Assembly (NCBI RefSeq): GCF_004307995.1
Contig: NZ_SIRE01000005.1
Coordinates: forward strand, 62,001 to 126,000
Length of the DNA: 64,000 bases
Direction: 5' to 3'
From: Paenibacillus thalictri
GTDB taxonomy: Bacteria > Bacillota > Bacilli > Paenibacillales > NBRC-103111
The position numbers and the translations under genes were made by a program. Shown piece by piece: positions 33,694-42,703 of the stretch (the stretch's first letter is position 1; every line of letters starts with the position of its first letter). The notes under the pieces are model-generated. The model was not told where the DNA came from. It saw only the letters and a list, made by a program, of their open reading frames with translations, and did not search any database.

Positions 33694-35821
33694 GTGCTCC
33701 TCCTTCATTTATCGGGTCCGTGTCGGCTGTGAAATTCCCAAGCTGTGCAGGGAGCGTAAGAAAGAAATCGCTGCCCGCGCCCATCGTACTAGTCACACTG
33801 ATTTCGCCTTGATGCCGTGCCATGATTTCTGTGCATATTGCAAGCCCCAGACCGCTTCCTGTCTTCGTCGTTTCTGTGCTGGGAATCCGATAATGGCGGT
33901 TGAAGATGTGAGGCAGCTCGGATTCGGGAATGCCTGCTCCGGAGTCGGTCACATGGATGACAACATGCCCTGTATCCGAATGGTCGTTGGGGCGGAATTC
34001 AGCCCAAATCTTGATCGTTCCTTCAGCGGGAGTGTATTTTACAGCATTGGAAATCAAGTTGGCAAATACCCGCTCAAACCGGAACCGGTCCAGCGTAACC
34101 CGAAGCTCCTTGGAAGGAGGCAGCACCCACTGCGGTTCTTCCCATAACAATGCGATCTTTTGTGACTCTGCTTCTTCGGCGTATCTGTAACTTAATTGGC
34201 GTAAGAAAGGCAACAGCGGCACTTGAGTAAACTGAAATTGGATTTCTCCCGTTTTCAATTGGCTTAACTCGATGACATTGTCGATCAGTTTTTCCAACAT
34301 CAGACTGCGTTCGTAGATGCGGCCGGCGTAACGGGGGGCGTCCTCTTTGGCAATGACAGCCGTCTTCATCGCTTTGGAAAAACCTTTGATCGCCGTAATC
34401 GGCGTCGACAAGTCATGATACACTTCCGCCAGCAATGTGCTGCGAACAAGTTCGATCCGGCTTAATTCCTCGTTGCCTTGCTTCAACCTCACATTTAATT
34501 CTTGCAGGGAAGAGGTGCGCTGCCTAATGGTCTCTTCTTGTGATTCAATGACTTTGCTCAGTTGGATCGAGAGCATTTCCGATTGGGCGATAGCCCTTGT
34601 AAACAGCAGCGATAAATTCAACAGCTGAGTCAGCAGAAAAAACAACAGTCCAAACGAAACGAGCCCCCCGAACGATACGATGCCGGTATAGTACAATATC
34701 TCATGGACAACCGTGGCGAAAAAGACGAGAAAGCCAAGCATGTTCGTTCGTGATCCCGATCTTAGGCGAAGCGCAGCGCGAATGTAGATGTACATGACAT
34801 AAAGAAAAGCAGGAAGCAGCAGCACGAGAATGTAGGGTACCATGTACAAGGTATACACCTTGGCAGGCGTTGCCAGCACAAAGGCTCCGAACATGCCCAA
34901 AGCGCAAACGAATAGGGGGAACAAACGCGGAATCACTTCCTGCGGATACTGTTTATTCACAAATGCCGCTAAACTGAGAATCGTGACAATCTCCGAAAGG
35001 TACTCCAGCTTGACTCCCCATTCCCAGGATAACCCCGGGAACAGCACATATACAAACGATTCTCCCAGCAGCGAAGAGCGTGTGCAGATGGCGAGGCAAA
35101 TAAGTCCGAACCATAACGCGGCTTGCTCCTGCTTGCGGAAGATATACAGAAATAACGAAAACACCGTCATGAGCAGCAAACAACCTGTCAAAAAAGTCCA
35201 GACCATCACGCGGTTTCTGTGCAGTGAAGCAATCTCCTCTGCATCGCCCAAGTCGATGCCTTCCCAAATGCCCCCGGTGCGCTGAGAAAAGTTTGAAACC
35301 TGGATCACCATTTCGTTATCCCCCGAACGAGGCTGAAAGAAAAATACTTTCGGATAATTCCTCGGAACCATACTTTTCTTATCGGTGCCAACGGTCCCGT
35401 TGCCCTGCTTGAGTTCTCCATTAATCCAGAAGCGGTAAGCGGTGGCTACATTATTAAAGTACAAACCAAGCGGCTGCCCGGCCACCTCACTGGATAGGGT
35501 GAATTTCATCCGGTACGTCGCGTAACCTTCATTGGATAATGCTTGCCCGTTCATCGTATACGACTTCCATTGTGCCGGAATGGAAACGGTAAGCGCATCT
35601 GCATGTGAGCCTGCCGCGAAGTCGCCCGGAGTAAGCAGTTGGTTCCAATACAACTCCCAAGGCCCGTTCAAGGAGACGATTCCGTCTTCCCGCGGCTGCC
35701 ATTGCCGCAAGTCCCGCTGATCCGCCTGTGTATTTAGTTCAAGTCCCGTTGCCCATACCGATGGCGGCATACTGCACCACACCATCAGACCGATCAGCAA
35801 GCAAGCAGCAAACTTTTTCAT
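33668..35821 (-). CDS. Sensor histidine kinase with 7TM-DISM sensor
   Basis: The protein has 717 residues. A signal peptide (1-24) precedes an extracellular jelly-roll domain of the DISM type (about 45-195, with LNGPWELYWNQLL and ISNDG-like strands). Seven membrane helices follow at about 215-415, then a coiled coil (SKVIESQEETIRQRTSSLQELN), the HisKA domain with His in EVYHDLSTPITAIKG, and a HATPase domain (NLISNAVKY, DSGAGIP, GSGLGLAI). Such sensors often bind carbohydrate-like or peptide ligands outside. It is co-transcribed with the regulator and probably detects the exported peptide or a related cue. A dead paralogue lies at 10580-12520. Confidence 0.9.
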   Translation of the reverse strand: MKKFAACLLIGLMVWCSMPPSVWATGLELNTQADQRDLRQWQPREDGIVSLNGPWELYWNQLLTPGDFAAGSHADALTVSIPAQWKSYTMNGQALSNEGYATYRMKFTLSSEVAGQPLGLYFNNVATAYRFWINGELKQGNGTVGTDKKSMVPRNYPKVFFFQPRSGDNEMVIQVSNFSQRTGGIWEGIDLGDAEEIASLHRNRVMVWTFLTGCLLLMTVFSLFLYIFRKQEQAALWFGLICLAICTRSSLLGESFVYVLFPGLSWEWGVKLEYLSEIVTILSLAAFVNKQYPQEVIPRLFPLFVCALGMFGAFVLATPAKVYTLYMVPYILVLLLPAFLYVMYIYIRAALRLRSGSRTNMLGFLVFFATVVHEILYYTGIVSFGGLVSFGLLFFLLTQLLNLSLLFTRAIAQSEMLSIQLSKVIESQEETIRQRTSSLQELNVRLKQGNEELSRIELVRSTLLAEVYHDLSTPITAIKGFSKAMKTAVIAKEDAPRYAGRIYERSLMLEKLIDNVIELSQLKTGEIQFQFTQVPLLPFLRQLSYRYAEEAESQKIALLWEEPQWVLPPSKELRVTLDRFRFERVFANLISNAVKYTPAEGTIKIWAEFRPNDHSDTGHVVIHVTDSGAGIPESELPHIFNRHYRIPSTETTKTGSGLGLAICTEIMARHQGEISVTSTMGAGSDFFLTLPAQLGNFTADTDPINEGGAHGNDHSAD

Positions 35822-36276
35822 CTTCCCACTCCCCAGACATGGTGCATTTGAAGCATCATGCGTCGCCTCGCCGGCTTGGCCGATTGCCTCATAAGAAAAA
35901 AGAGGCTGCTATGGTGTATTATCGGAAAATACCGGGACGATTTCAAGGGGAATTTATGATTCTTTAGACCTACAATAAAATCGGCTTGGAGAGGCCGCGG
36001 CGAGCTTTTTTTATGAGGAAATTCACGCGAGGAACCCGGAGGAATAGCTATATAAATTGCATAGTGCGGAAATAAAGGATCCATACTAAGTGGTAAAAAG
36101 GAGGAAAATGACCTCCGATGAGAATTTGCAGCTCAGAATGAATTGGCTCGAGAAGAAAATCATTGGTGAAAATATTTTTCAAAATATTATTTTTGGTGAA
36201 ATTAATTTACGAAATTTAAATTTTATGATACTGTTAATTGTGCCAAGCCATTATAAACATATAGGAGGGGAATTCA
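35822..36276 (+). other. Gap upstream of the sialic acid operon
   Basis: This 455-bp stretch separates the kinase gene from nanA. Its right part is very AT rich and holds the operon promoter and palindromes (see 36206-36234). A GAAAATATTTTTC near-palindrome lies at about 36169-36181. No gene is supported. Confidence 0.5.
36206..36234 (+). promoter_or_regulatory. Candidate promoter and operator of the nan operon
   Basis: TTTACG at 36206-36211 and TACTGT at 36229-36234 are 17 bp apart. The perfect palindrome AAATTTAAATTT at 36212-36223 fills the spacer, where a bound repressor would block polymerase. The RpiR-family regulator encoded at 42704 is the candidate. This assignment is inference. Confidence 0.45.
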
Positions 36277-37188
36277 TTGAGATTAGAAAAATTCCGTGGA
36301 ATCATACCGGCTTTTTATGCATGTTATGACGATCAAGGGGACATCTCAGAAGCCCGAACCAACGCATTATGTGATTATTTGTATGAAAAAAAGGTCAATG
36401 GGGTCTATGTCGGCGGCAGCTCCGGCGAGTGTATTTACCAGAACCTAGAAGAACGTAAATCGGTACTCAGTTATGTAGCGAATCGTTTGAAAGGCAAAAT
36501 GACGTTGATCGCCCATGTAGGGGCGCCTTCTACAAGAGACAGCATTGAATTGGCGAAACATGCGGCAGCTTTGGGATACGATGCTTTATCTGCCATTCCG
36601 CCCATTTATTTCAAACTGCCTGACAGCTCGGTTTATAAATATTGGAGCGAGATTATCGAGGCAACTCCGCTGGACTTTATTATATATAACATTCCCCAGA
36701 CAACAGGATACACATTGACGCCGTCGTTGTTCGAGAAGATGCTTGCCAACAAAAAGGTTATCGGCGTGAAAAATTCTTCGATGCCCACGATGGATATCGA
36801 ACGGTTCAAAAAAGTCGGCGGCGACGATGTTGTAGTTTTTAATGGTCCTGACGAACAGTTCGTCGCGGGACGGATCATGGGCGCGGATGGCGGAATCGGC
36901 GGCACGTATGCAGCGATGCCGGAGTTGTTCCTGCAGGCGGACGAATTCCTTCTGCAAGGCAAGTTTGAGGATGCGAAACTCATTCAAAGCCAAATCAACG
37001 ACATCATTATCGCGTTATGTTCGCAGAACGGGTCCATGTATGCCGTAATCAAAGAGGTTCTGCAGCGTAGAGGCGTCAACGTTGGCGGGGTAAGAGCGCC
37101 GCTCGAAGGAATTAGTGAAGAGGATAAGGGACGAATTGACGGCATTGTTCAAATGATCGATAAGGCGATTCAACGGTTTTGCAAATGA
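36277..37188 (+). CDS. nanA: N-acetylneuraminate lyase (NanA)
   Basis: The TTG at 36277 follows AGGAGGGG. The protein has 303 residues of the DapA/NanA aldolase fold. The carboxylate-binding GSSGE motif, the Tyr in IIYNIPQTTG and the Schiff-base Lys in VIGVKNSS are visible. It splits N-acetylneuraminate into pyruvate and N-acetylmannosamine. The nanE, kinase and YhcH-like genes downstream make the sialic acid assignment firm compared with other members of the fold. Confidence 0.9.
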   Translation: MRLEKFRGIIPAFYACYDDQGDISEARTNALCDYLYEKKVNGVYVGGSSGECIYQNLEERKSVLSYVANRLKGKMTLIAHVGAPSTRDSIELAKHAAALGYDALSAIPPIYFKLPDSSVYKYWSEIIEATPLDFIIYNIPQTTGYTLTPSLFEKMLANKKVIGVKNSSMPTMDIERFKKVGGDDVVVFNGPDEQFVAGRIMGADGGIGGTYAAMPELFLQADEFLLQGKFEDAKLIQSQINDIIIALCSQNGSMYAVIKEVLQRRGVNVGGVRAPLEGISEEDKGRIDGIVQMIDKAIQRFCK

Positions 37189-37841
37189 AGCAAGCGCTCA
37201 CCAAGACCATTGTATGTTTTGGGGATTCCAACACATGGGGTTACAACGCGGAAACAGGTTCGAGATTTGATGAGAAGACAAGATGGACGGGCCTTCTCGC
37301 CTCTGATCTCGGCAGCTCGTACCGTGTGATAGAAGAAGGCCTCAGTGGTAGAACCAGCGTTTGTGAGGACCCGTTATTCGAAGGATTGTCAGGGATATCT
37401 TATATTCATCCATGTCTGATGTCGCATTCGCCGTTGGATTTGGTGGTGATCATGCTCGGAACAAACGATACGAAGGATCGTTTCGGCCTGACTTCTTTTA
37501 ATATAGCTCAAGGTATTGTGAGGCTCGCGAGGAAAGCCAAGGCGACGGAAGCGGGAATCGGCGGCCAGCCACCCGAAGTTCTAGTTATTGCTCCGCCTCC
37601 GATTGGAGAGAAGTACATCGATACGGCCGTAGGCAAACCGATGGGAACACAGTGCAGCGTAAAATCGTTGGAGCTGGCGGATCATTTGGCGCAGCTGCTT
37701 CAAGGGACAGGCATTCATTTTGCGGACTCCAAAGAGCATGTCGCCATGAATGAGGTTGACTACATGCATTTGGATACCGAAGGGCATCTTATAATGGCGA
37801 AGTTTATACGGGATCGGGTTGCAAATATATTAAAGGGGTAG
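37185..37841 (+). CDS. SGNH-hydrolase esterase (arylesterase-like)
   Basis: The ATG at 37185 overlaps the nanA stop in ATGA. The protein has 218 residues. The nucleophile Ser lies in CFGDSNTWG, the oxyanion residues in EEGLSGRTS and MLGTNDTKD, and the catalytic Asp-His in DYMHLDTEGH. It resembles the Mycobacterium arylesterase/acyltransferase group. In this operon it could remove O-acetyl groups from imported sialic acids, like NanS, although it has no signal peptide and would act inside the cell. That role is inferred from position. Confidence 0.8.
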   Translation: MKQALTKTIVCFGDSNTWGYNAETGSRFDEKTRWTGLLASDLGSSYRVIEEGLSGRTSVCEDPLFEGLSGISYIHPCLMSHSPLDLVVIMLGTNDTKDRFGLTSFNIAQGIVRLARKAKATEAGIGGQPPEVLVIAPPPIGEKYIDTAVGKPMGTQCSVKSLELADHLAQLLQGTGIHFADSKEHVAMNEVDYMHLDTEGHLIMAKFIRDRVANILKG

Positions 37842-37847
37842 GTTCAT

Positions 37848-39260
37848 ATGATGAAAAAGCGTTTTCCTATTGCTGTTATCGCTATGACGATATTGGCTTC
37901 CATTGTTTCGGGCTGCACAAGCGGAAATAATGAAGCGAAAAATACAACTGGTGCCGAACAAGGAACTCCGGGGAAAAAAGTAGAACTCAAGGTTTGGCTT
38001 ACACCGCAATGGAAAGGTGTCATGGATGCGACGGAGCCAGGCGCTGATTATGACAGCTTCATGAAAGCGGCGGCGGATAAATTCGCAAAGCAATACAAGA
38101 AATATGACGCAAAGATTAAAGTGGAGGTTATTGCCGGAGACCAGCGCGACCAGCTTCTTAACGTGAATCTGAGCAGCGGAACAGCGCCGGATGTTTTCTT
38201 TGAAAGCGTTTTTGCCATGGGGGATTATGTTCATCGCGGAGCTTTGGCACCGTTAACCGATATTGTTGATGACGCAGCCAAAGCGGACATTCCGAAAAGC
38301 TACTGGGATGCGGTGACTTTCGGCAAAGATATTTATTTCTACCCGTTCCAGCATAATCCGGGAACTTTGGTATATAACGCGGATATGCTTAAAGCAGCCG
38401 GCCTGGAGAAATACCTCGGCGGAGAAAATGAGATTAAAACATGGACATTAGCGGAATACGAGCAAATTTTGAAAGGCCTTAAAGATAATTTGCCTAAAGA
38501 CAAGTATTCCAATGCATACCCGATGGCTATGTTTGCGGTGAATAATCAAGGGGATACATGGAACCTTGCGTATTTGAGAATGTTCGGCAACAAATTTTTC
38601 GACGATCAAGGGAACATTGTTCTGAATGACGAGAAGGGTGCTAAAGCTGCAGCCTGGTTGAAAAAAGTCAAGGATGCCGGTTACACGAATCCAGGACCTG
38701 AATCCGTATCTTCCAACGATGCAAACGGCATGTTCCGCAATCAGCAGCTGGCGATCAGCTTTATTAATCCGGTCTTGTTCAACAATATGAAAGCGGATAT
38801 GGCTAGTGGCAAAAGCGCAAAATTTGACGTGCGTCTAGCCAACATTCCGTCCGAGAGCGGCGATCCGTTGTCCTTCACTTATGTAGTCGGAGCCAGCGTA
38901 TTCCAAAACAAAGACCAAACAAAAGTGGAAGTAGCCAAAGATTTCGTTAAGTTCATGTCCACTGATCCGGAATTGGTCAAATCGTCCAAGAATGGTATCC
39001 CGGTAAGAAGCTCTGTTGTTAAAGAACTGAAAGACGTTAACCCGCTTTTCGCAGCATATGAAGCCAATTCCAAATATTTGTTTAACTTCAGCGGCAACGT
39101 TCCAGGCTACAGCCAATTAAGGGAAGTTCTTTATCCGGAGCTTCAAGCCCTGTTCACACAAGCTAAGACACCGGAGCAGGTCGTTAACGATTATCAAACT
39201 AAAGGCAATAAGGTCATTCAGACCAATAGAGAAAGCTCGGTCATTAGCCAAAAGAAATAA
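37848..39260 (+). CDS. Sugar-binding lipoprotein of the sialic acid ABC importer
   Basis: The protein has 470 residues. The signal peptide ends in the lipobox IVSGC. It is a family 1 solute-binding protein with segments such as GTAPDVFFESVFAMG and FKNLP-like loops. With the two permeases that follow it forms a CUT1-type importer. The substrate, sialic acid or a sialo-oligosaccharide, is inferred from the nan genes around it. No ATPase is encoded here. Confidence 0.85.
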   Translation: MMKKRFPIAVIAMTILASIVSGCTSGNNEAKNTTGAEQGTPGKKVELKVWLTPQWKGVMDATEPGADYDSFMKAAADKFAKQYKKYDAKIKVEVIAGDQRDQLLNVNLSSGTAPDVFFESVFAMGDYVHRGALAPLTDIVDDAAKADIPKSYWDAVTFGKDIYFYPFQHNPGTLVYNADMLKAAGLEKYLGGENEIKTWTLAEYEQILKGLKDNLPKDKYSNAYPMAMFAVNNQGDTWNLAYLRMFGNKFFDDQGNIVLNDEKGAKAAAWLKKVKDAGYTNPGPESVSSNDANGMFRNQQLAISFINPVLFNNMKADMASGKSAKFDVRLANIPSESGDPLSFTYVVGASVFQNKDQTKVEVAKDFVKFMSTDPELVKSSKNGIPVRSSVVKELKDVNPLFAAYEANSKYLFNFSGNVPGYSQLREVLYPELQALFTQAKTPEQVVNDYQTKGNKVIQTNRESSVISQKK

Positions 39261-39335
39261 CACAATAACCAATACACGATTAACGGCCTTGGGATCAGTT
39301 GATCCTGAGGCTGCTAATTAGAAAGGTAATCCGAT

Positions 39336-40211
39336 ATGAGAATACGTAATCAATCTATCAAAGATAGTATCACCGGTTATTTGTTTATTTCTCCGCAGAT
39401 ACTGATATTTTTAATTTTCTTGGTATATCCGATTATTGAAGGCATCAGGCTTAGCTTGTATCGGATCAATTATCAAACCGAAAAGTTTGTTGGACTGGAC
39501 AACTACGTTACACTTTTTACCGATCCCGTATTTTTTAAGGCGCTCATTAACACGGTAGTGTTTGTCGTTTTTATTGTCATCCTTACGGTTGGATTTTCAT
39601 TGTTTGTTGCTGCAGCTGTATTTGACAAGAATGCCAAGTACGTTTCATTTATTAGAGCCAGCTATTATATACCCGTTATGGTATCCATGGTTGTCATGAG
39701 TATGGTGTGGAGTTTCTTGCTGAATCCTGCCAATGGGCTTATTTCATACTTTTCACAGGAAATGGGTTTCGGTACGGTTAATTTATTGGGGAAAACAACC
39801 ACGGTTATGCCGGTTATTATATTCGTAACGTTTGTGACCAATGTTGGACAAGCGATCATCCTTTATATTGCCGCAATGCTTGGCGTATCCAAAGATTTGT
39901 TTGAAGCGGCGGAAGTAGACGGGGCCAGCAGATGGCATGTGATTACCAAAATACTGATTCCTTCGGTCCAATCAACTACGATTTATATTACGATCATTAA
40001 TATTATCGCCGTTCTGAAGATTTTTGTCGTAATCCAGCTCTTAACGGGCGGAGGACCCAACAATGCATCTGTAACGCTGATGTACTACCTCTATAATAAT
40101 GCCTTTAAATATAATCAGCTCGGTGTTGCTTCAGCTGTAGGGGTTATTATGTTCATCATTACGATGCTGCTGTCGGTGCCTCAGTTAAGAAGCTTAATCA
40201 AGGAGAAGTGA
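39336..40211 (+). CDS. Sugar ABC transporter permease (MalF/UgpA type)
   Basis: The protein has 291 residues and six membrane helices. The ABC motif EAAEVDGASRWHVITKILIPS faces the shared ATPase. It follows the binding-protein gene by 75 bp and precedes the second permease by 13 bp. It forms half of the membrane channel of the probable sialic acid importer. Confidence 0.87.
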   Translation: MRIRNQSIKDSITGYLFISPQILIFLIFLVYPIIEGIRLSLYRINYQTEKFVGLDNYVTLFTDPVFFKALINTVVFVVFIVILTVGFSLFVAAAVFDKNAKYVSFIRASYYIPVMVSMVVMSMVWSFLLNPANGLISYFSQEMGFGTVNLLGKTTTVMPVIIFVTFVTNVGQAIILYIAAMLGVSKDLFEAAEVDGASRWHVITKILIPSVQSTTIYITIINIIAVLKIFVVIQLLTGGGPNNASVTLMYYLYNNAFKYNQLGVASAVGVIMFIITMLLSVPQLRSLIKEK

Positions 40212-40224
40212 GGGGGGATTCACC

Positions 40225-41067
40225 ATGTCGAAGTCCAAAAACAAGAAGAAGCTGGAGCGATTTGATGTCATATCCAATGTGATTATATTCCTCCTCGCTA
40301 TTATAAACTTATTCCCGTTGTATTGGTTATTTACAAGTTCGCTAAAGAACAGTTCGGATGTTGTGAAGATGCCGCCGGACTGGTGGCCGACTACCATTAC
40401 GTTCTCCAACTATGCCGATGTTTTTCAAAGCCAACCGGCATTGCGCTGGGCTTTTAATAGTGTGTACGTTTCCGGGGTCACGACGATTGTGGTCATCATC
40501 GTAGGAGCGATGGCCGCTTACGCGTTCTCAAAAATCAATTTCAAAGGCAGCACGGTGATCTTTATCATTTTTGTTTCGAGTTTGATGATTCCTAAAGAAA
40601 TTATGATCGTACCTTTATTCCGCATCATCCAGCAATTTGGCATGGTCAACACGTACAGCGGCATGATCTGGCCGAACGCCGCCACCGCTTTTGGCGTGTT
40701 TTTGCTGAAAGGTTTCTTTGACGCAACTCCGAATGCCTTAAGAGAAGCGGCCAGAATCGATGGGGCAGGGGAATGGAAAACATTCACCCGAATTATGCTG
40801 CCTATTGTGAAACCGGGTATCGGCGCATTATTTATTCTGAACTTCGTGCAAGTTTGGAACGATTACTTGTGGCAATCCGTCGTAGGACAAGAGAAAAATA
40901 TGAAGACGTTGATGGTAGGTACCGCAACCTTAATGCAGGACCTCAATCCGAATTTTGCATATAAAATGGCCGGAGCTACGGTAGCTGCCATTCCGATGCT
41001 GTTGATTTTCTTAGTATTCCAACGGTATTTTACCCAAGGAATGACGGCTGGAGCCGTCAAAGAGTAA
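40225..41067 (+). CDS. Sugar ABC transporter permease (MalG/UgpE type)
   Basis: The protein has 280 residues and six membrane helices, with the motif REAARIDGAGEWKTFTRIMLP. A basic N-terminus KSKNKKKLERFD precedes the first helix. It is the partner of the permease just upstream. An AGTGAGGGGGGATTC stretch gives a strong ribosome site. Confidence 0.87.
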   Translation: MSKSKNKKKLERFDVISNVIIFLLAIINLFPLYWLFTSSLKNSSDVVKMPPDWWPTTITFSNYADVFQSQPALRWAFNSVYVSGVTTIVVIIVGAMAAYAFSKINFKGSTVIFIIFVSSLMIPKEIMIVPLFRIIQQFGMVNTYSGMIWPNAATAFGVFLLKGFFDATPNALREAARIDGAGEWKTFTRIMLPIVKPGIGALFILNFVQVWNDYLWQSVVGQEKNMKTLMVGTATLMQDLNPNFAYKMAGATVAAIPMLLIFLVFQRYFTQGMTAGAVKE

Positions 41068-41094
41068 AAATAAGAGGCTTGGAGTTGGATATAG

Positions 41095-41784
41095 ATGGAT
41101 ACACAAAAAAATATTTTGACATTGATAAAGAGAAAGCTGGTAGTTTCTTGTCAAGCATTGCCGGAGGAGCCGCTGCACAGCCCTTATATTATGGGAAGAA
41201 TGGCCTATGCGGCTTATTTGGGAGGCGCTTCGGGAATCCGGGCTAACAGCGTTGCGGATATCAGAGAAATTAAGAAACATGTGGACTTGCCGATCATCGG
41301 TATCATCAAGCAGGTGTATGACGGCTCGGATGTGTTTATTACCCCGATCGCCGAGCAGGTTGAGGATCTGTACCGCGAAGGGGTAGGCATGATCGCGATG
41401 GACGCGACGGACCGCATCAGACCGGATGGCTCGACCATTACAGAGCTGTTTCCCAAACTTAGAGCCATGTATAAAGACCAGCTCTTTATGGCGGATTGCT
41501 CCACGTATGAGGAAGCGGTTAAGGCGGTTGAGCTTGGATTTGACACGGTTGGGACGACATTAAGCGGTTATACGCAAGCAACCAGAAACAAGTCTTTACC
41601 TGACTTTGATTTAATCGAACAACTCGTGAAACATGTTTCCGTTCCCGTGATCGCTGAGGGCGGCATCTCGACACCTGAAGAATTAAAAAGAGTGTTTGAC
41701 CTGGGCGTATATTCGGCAGTCGTAGGGTCCGCCATTACGAGACCGATGGATATTACTAAAAAATTCATCAAGGTTCTTTCCTAA
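41095..41784 (+). CDS. nanE: N-acetylmannosamine-6-phosphate 2-epimerase
   Basis: The protein has 229 residues with a TIM-barrel fold. Family features include VSCQALPEEPL at the N-terminus, GIIKQVYDGSDVFITP, the catalytic Lys and Glu in this barrel, and VIAEGGISTPEE. It converts ManNAc-6-phosphate to GlcNAc-6-phosphate. It sits directly before the kinase that makes its substrate, with only 2 bp between them. Confidence 0.92.
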   Translation: MDTQKNILTLIKRKLVVSCQALPEEPLHSPYIMGRMAYAAYLGGASGIRANSVADIREIKKHVDLPIIGIIKQVYDGSDVFITPIAEQVEDLYREGVGMIAMDATDRIRPDGSTITELFPKLRAMYKDQLFMADCSTYEEAVKAVELGFDTVGTTLSGYTQATRNKSLPDFDLIEQLVKHVSVPVIAEGGISTPEELKRVFDLGVYSAVVGSAITRPMDITKKFIKVLS

Positions 41785-41786
41785 CG

Positions 41787-42671
41787 ATGGCGATGAAGAT
41801 TTTAGCGGCGGACATTGGCGGTACCAATACGAAGATGGGCATTTGCAATGAACAGGGACATGTCGATCAATTTAAGGAATATCCCACTGAAAGTGATAAG
41901 GGAGGCCCTTATGTAATAGATAAATTGCTTGTCCAGATGGCGGCGTATGAGGATTTTGACGCCATTGCCGTTAGTACCGCGGGACAAGTTAATGCGGCAG
42001 AGGGATTTATCGTTTATGCGAACGAAAATATTCCGAATTACACGGGAATGAGAATTAAGGAGATTGTCGAGAATCGCTTCCGAAAGCCCGTTAAGGTTGA
42101 AAATGATGTTAATGCAGCGGCATTGGGCGAAGCCTATTTCGGCGCAGCGAAATCGTTTGATGATTTTTTGTGCCTGACGTTTGGCACGGGGATTGGCGGA
42201 GCCATCGTCTTGAATAAACAAATATACCGTGGCGCTAACGGGGTAGCGGCGGAATTCGGCCATATTTTTACTCACCCATTGACGGAAACAAGCGGCGGCG
42301 CGGGCAAGCCGTATTATGAAACCTACGCTTCCGCTACGGCTTTGATTCGGATGGCTCAGGATGCGGATCCGGAATGTGTGGACGGGAAAGTTTTTTTTGA
42401 TAAAATAAGGTTAGGAAACGATTCATTATATCGAATCTTACAGTCTTGGGCTGCAGAAGCTGCTGTCGGCTTGGCTTCGCTTATCCATATTTTTAATCCG
42501 TCCGCAATCATTGTTGGGGGCGGGGTGATGGAGCAAGAAGAGCTCGTACGTTTAGTCGAGGCGCAGACCCGAAATTTAATTATGGCAAGTTTCGCGGACG
42601 TGAACATTCTTAAGGCTTCTCTGGGGAATAAAGCCGGATTATTGGGCGCTGCCTCTTTATTCTTGAACTGA
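41787..42671 (+). CDS. nanK: ROK-family N-acetylmannosamine kinase without zinc cysteines
   Basis: The protein has 294 residues. The ATP-binding DIGGTNTKMG, the catalytic Asp in VENDVNAAALGEA and the GTGIGGAI loop are typical of ROK kinases. The His of the zinc motif is kept (AAEFGHIFTHP), but the usual Cys-rich CxCGxxGC segment is replaced by TETSGGAGKPYYETYAS. Other ROK proteins without the cysteines are known. It phosphorylates ManNAc for nanE. Two ATGs (41787, 41793) are possible starts. Confidence 0.85.
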   Translation: MAMKILAADIGGTNTKMGICNEQGHVDQFKEYPTESDKGGPYVIDKLLVQMAAYEDFDAIAVSTAGQVNAAEGFIVYANENIPNYTGMRIKEIVENRFRKPVKVENDVNAAALGEAYFGAAKSFDDFLCLTFGTGIGGAIVLNKQIYRGANGVAAEFGHIFTHPLTETSGGAGKPYYETYASATALIRMAQDADPECVDGKVFFDKIRLGNDSLYRILQSWAAEAAVGLASLIHIFNPSAIIVGGGVMEQEELVRLVEAQTRNLIMASFADVNILKASLGNKAGLLGAASLFLN

Positions 42672-42703
42672 AAGAGAAGCGAAAAGATACACTGTTGCGC
42701 GTA

